A DNA stretch of 64,000 nucleotides from Micrococcus terreus (GTDB lineage Bacteria; Actinomycetota; Actinomycetes; Actinomycetales; Micrococcaceae). The notes under the pieces are model-generated. The model did not search any database and had not been told where the DNA came from. It saw only the letters and a list, made by a program, of their open reading frames with translations. Shown one piece after another: positions 62,955 to 64,000 of the stretch (positions are counted from its first letter, which is position 1; each line of letters begins with the position of its first letter). The translations under genes and the position numbers were made by a program. The DNA lies in NCBI RefSeq assembly GCF_900116905.1, contig NZ_FPCG01000008.1, positions 62,001-126,000 on the forward strand, written 5' to 3'.

Positions 62955-63836
62955 TCAGCCGTTCTTCCGCCCCGCCACCACCGCGTTGTACAGCTCCTTC
63001 TTGTTGGCCCCGCGGGCCGCCGCCACCGTGGCCACGGCGTCCTTGAGACGTGTCCCGGAGGCCACCAGCACCTCCACGTCCTGCACCTGTCCGGTCACGT
63101 CCGTGTCCGGTGCGGCGGTGTGCCCCTCGGTCACGATCACGATCTCGCCGCGCACCTCGCCCTCCCCCGCCCAGCTGCACAGCTCCTCCAGGCTGCCTCG
63201 CCGGACCTCTTCGTAGAGCTTGGTCAGCTCGCGAGCCACGCACGCGCGCCGGTCAGCCCCGAAGGCCTCCCGCAGCGCCTCGAGCGACGAGGCCAGCCGC
63301 CGGGGCGATTCGAAGAACACCAGCGTCCGGGCCTCCCGCGCCAGCTCCCCCAGCAGCCGCGCCCGCTCTCCGTCCTTGCGCGGCAGGAACCCCTCGAAGG
63401 CGAACCGGTCCGTGGGCAGGCCGGACAGGGCCAGCGCCGTGGTCACCGCGCTGGCCCCGGGCGCACACGTCACGGGCACCCCGGCCTCAGCGGCCGCACT
63501 GACCACGCGGTAGCCCGGGTCAGAGACCAGCGGCATGCCGGCATCCGTCACGACGACGACCAGGTCACCGGAGCGGGCGGCCTCCAGCAGGTCCTGGGTG
63601 GACTCGCGCTCGTTGTGCTCATGGTGGCTGACCACCCTGCCGGTGATCTTCACTCCCAGCCCCTGGGCCAGGTGGTGTGCCCGGCGGGTGTCCTCGGCGG
63701 CCACGATGTCCGCGGTGGCCAACAGCTGCTTGAGCCGATCGGTGGCATCGGCCAGGTTCCCCAGCGGGGTGGCCGCCAGCACGATCTGTCCGCCGCCGTC
63801 AGGACGCTCCACGCTCTGTGCACTCATGCCCTTCAT
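62955..63836 (-). CDS. rsmI: 16S rRNA (cytidine(1402)-2'-O)-methyltransferase
   Basis: A 293-residue SAM enzyme of the tetrapyrrole-methylase fold. Motifs: VLAATPLGNLADATDR, VAAEDTRRAHHL, VVVVTDAGMPLVSDPGYRVV, PGASAVTTALALSGLPTDRF and LVFFESPRRLASSLEAL. It modifies C1402 of 16S rRNA. ATG 63836 and ATG 63827 (MSAQSV) are both possible starts; neither has a clear ribosome binding site. It is divergent from the Pmt-type gene. Confidence 0.96.
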   Translation of the reverse strand: MKGMSAQSVERPDGGGQIVLAATPLGNLADATDRLKQLLATADIVAAEDTRRAHHLAQGLGVKITGRVVSHHEHNERESTQDLLEAARSGDLVVVVTDAGMPLVSDPGYRVVSAAAEAGVPVTCAPGASAVTTALALSGLPTDRFAFEGFLPRKDGERARLLGELAREARTLVFFESPRRLASSLEALREAFGADRRACVARELTKLYEEVRRGSLEELCSWAGEGEVRGEIVIVTEGHTAAPDTDVTGQVQDVEVLVASGTRLKDAVATVAAARGANKKELYNAVVAGRKNG

Positions 63837-63850
63837 GCTGGCACAGCCCG

Positions 63851-63856
63851 TACCAT
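63851..63856 (+). promoter_or_regulatory. Candidate -10 box of the Pmt-type gene
   Basis: TACCAT lies 6 nt before the GTG at 63863, with no Shine-Dalgarno sequence. This fits a leaderless transcript. Confidence 0.4.
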
Positions 63857-63862
63857 GACAGG

Positions 63863-64000
63863 GTGCGCCCGCCCGAGACCTCCACCGTGCTGACCCCGGC
63901 CCAGGCGTACACCGAGACCACGCTGCGGCTCCGGCTGCTCGGCGAGCGCTTCCACCCCGGCCACTGGGGCTGGATCGTCCCCCTGGTGGTCACCGTGGTC
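63863..64000 (+). CDS. pmt: Dolichyl-phosphate-mannose--protein mannosyltransferase-type protein (3'-partial)
   Basis: 46 codons are present (VRPPETSTVLTPAQAYTETT ... GHWGWIVPLVVTVV), with the first membrane helix starting at the edge. The N-terminal pattern and the divergent position next to rsmI match actinobacterial Pmt, which transfers mannose from polyprenyl phosphate to exported proteins. The assignment relies largely on gene order, because the catalytic region is outside the window. Confidence 0.7.
   Translation, partial: MRPPETSTVLTPAQAYTETTLRLRLLGERFHPGHWGWIVPLVVTVV

Overview
The window is chromosomal DNA from a high-GC actinobacterium. The gene content (an acyl-CoA carboxylase alpha subunit, LpdA-type quinone reductase, a DUF2505 protein, a TgpA/DUF58/MoxR block) and the housekeeping order rsmI ... 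tatD-ksgA-ispE-ABC-F-tRNA-Gln-glmU-prs-rplY-pth-mfd fit the Micrococcaceae (Nesterenkonia, Kocuria, Citricoccus or Arthrobacter-like). The exact genus cannot be fixed from the sequence alone.

Layout. 1-8.9 kb: the end of a biotin-carboxylase/BCCP gene, an MHS-family transporter, lpdA, and a nucleoside-degradation group (purine nucleoside phosphorylase, phosphosugar mutase, deoC), then two membrane-protein genes. 8.9-16.3 kb: mfd coupled to a MauE-thioredoxin fusion, a DUF2505 gene, a low-molecular-weight phosphatase, pth and rplY. 16.5-18.2 kb: a scar of mobile DNA, with the start of an IS481-type transposase cut by a dead IS256-type element whose right end is an inverted copy of its left end. 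18.2-39.1 kb: the main surface-polysaccharide locus. It holds a truncated glycosyltransferase, two paralogous Wzy/WaaL-like polymerase/ligase genes, a Wzc-type tyrosine kinase, a Tat-exported protein, rmlA, rmlB and an rmlC-rmlD fusion, and a ten-gene minus-strand operon of overlapping genes that includes neuA and a three-module neuB for a nonulosonic (sialic-like) acid. An HPr-kinase/PqqD-like gene with a 15-codon leader ORF follows. 39.2-50.5 kb: prs, glmU, tRNA-Gln, an ABC-F gene, ispE, ksgA and tatD, interrupted by a GT34-like gene and a three-gene glycosyltransferase group with a GT11 fucosyltransferase. 50.6-55.2 kb: MoxR-DUF58-transglutaminase operon. 55.3-63 kb: AT-richer glycosyltransferase genes, gabD, a GT39-like membrane protein and a PglK-like ABC flippase. 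The window ends with rsmI and the start of a Pmt-type protein mannosyltransferase.

How it works together. dTDP-rhamnose (RmlABCD) and a CMP-activated nonulosonate (NeuB/NeuA) would feed at least ten glycosyltransferases. Wzy/WaaL-like proteins and Wzc would polymerise, ligate and control export, and the ABC flippase and Pmt suggest a lipid-linked or protein-glycosylation branch. The low-molecular-weight phosphatase is a candidate partner of Wzc. No initiating phosphoglycosyltransferase, no Wzx and no separate NeuC/LegG 2-epimerase are in the window.

Several genes start 6-7 nt after a TANNNT box with no Shine-Dalgarno sequence, which suggests leaderless transcripts. No CRISPR array or rRNA gene was seen, and one tRNA gene was found. 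Statements about GC content are judged by eye.
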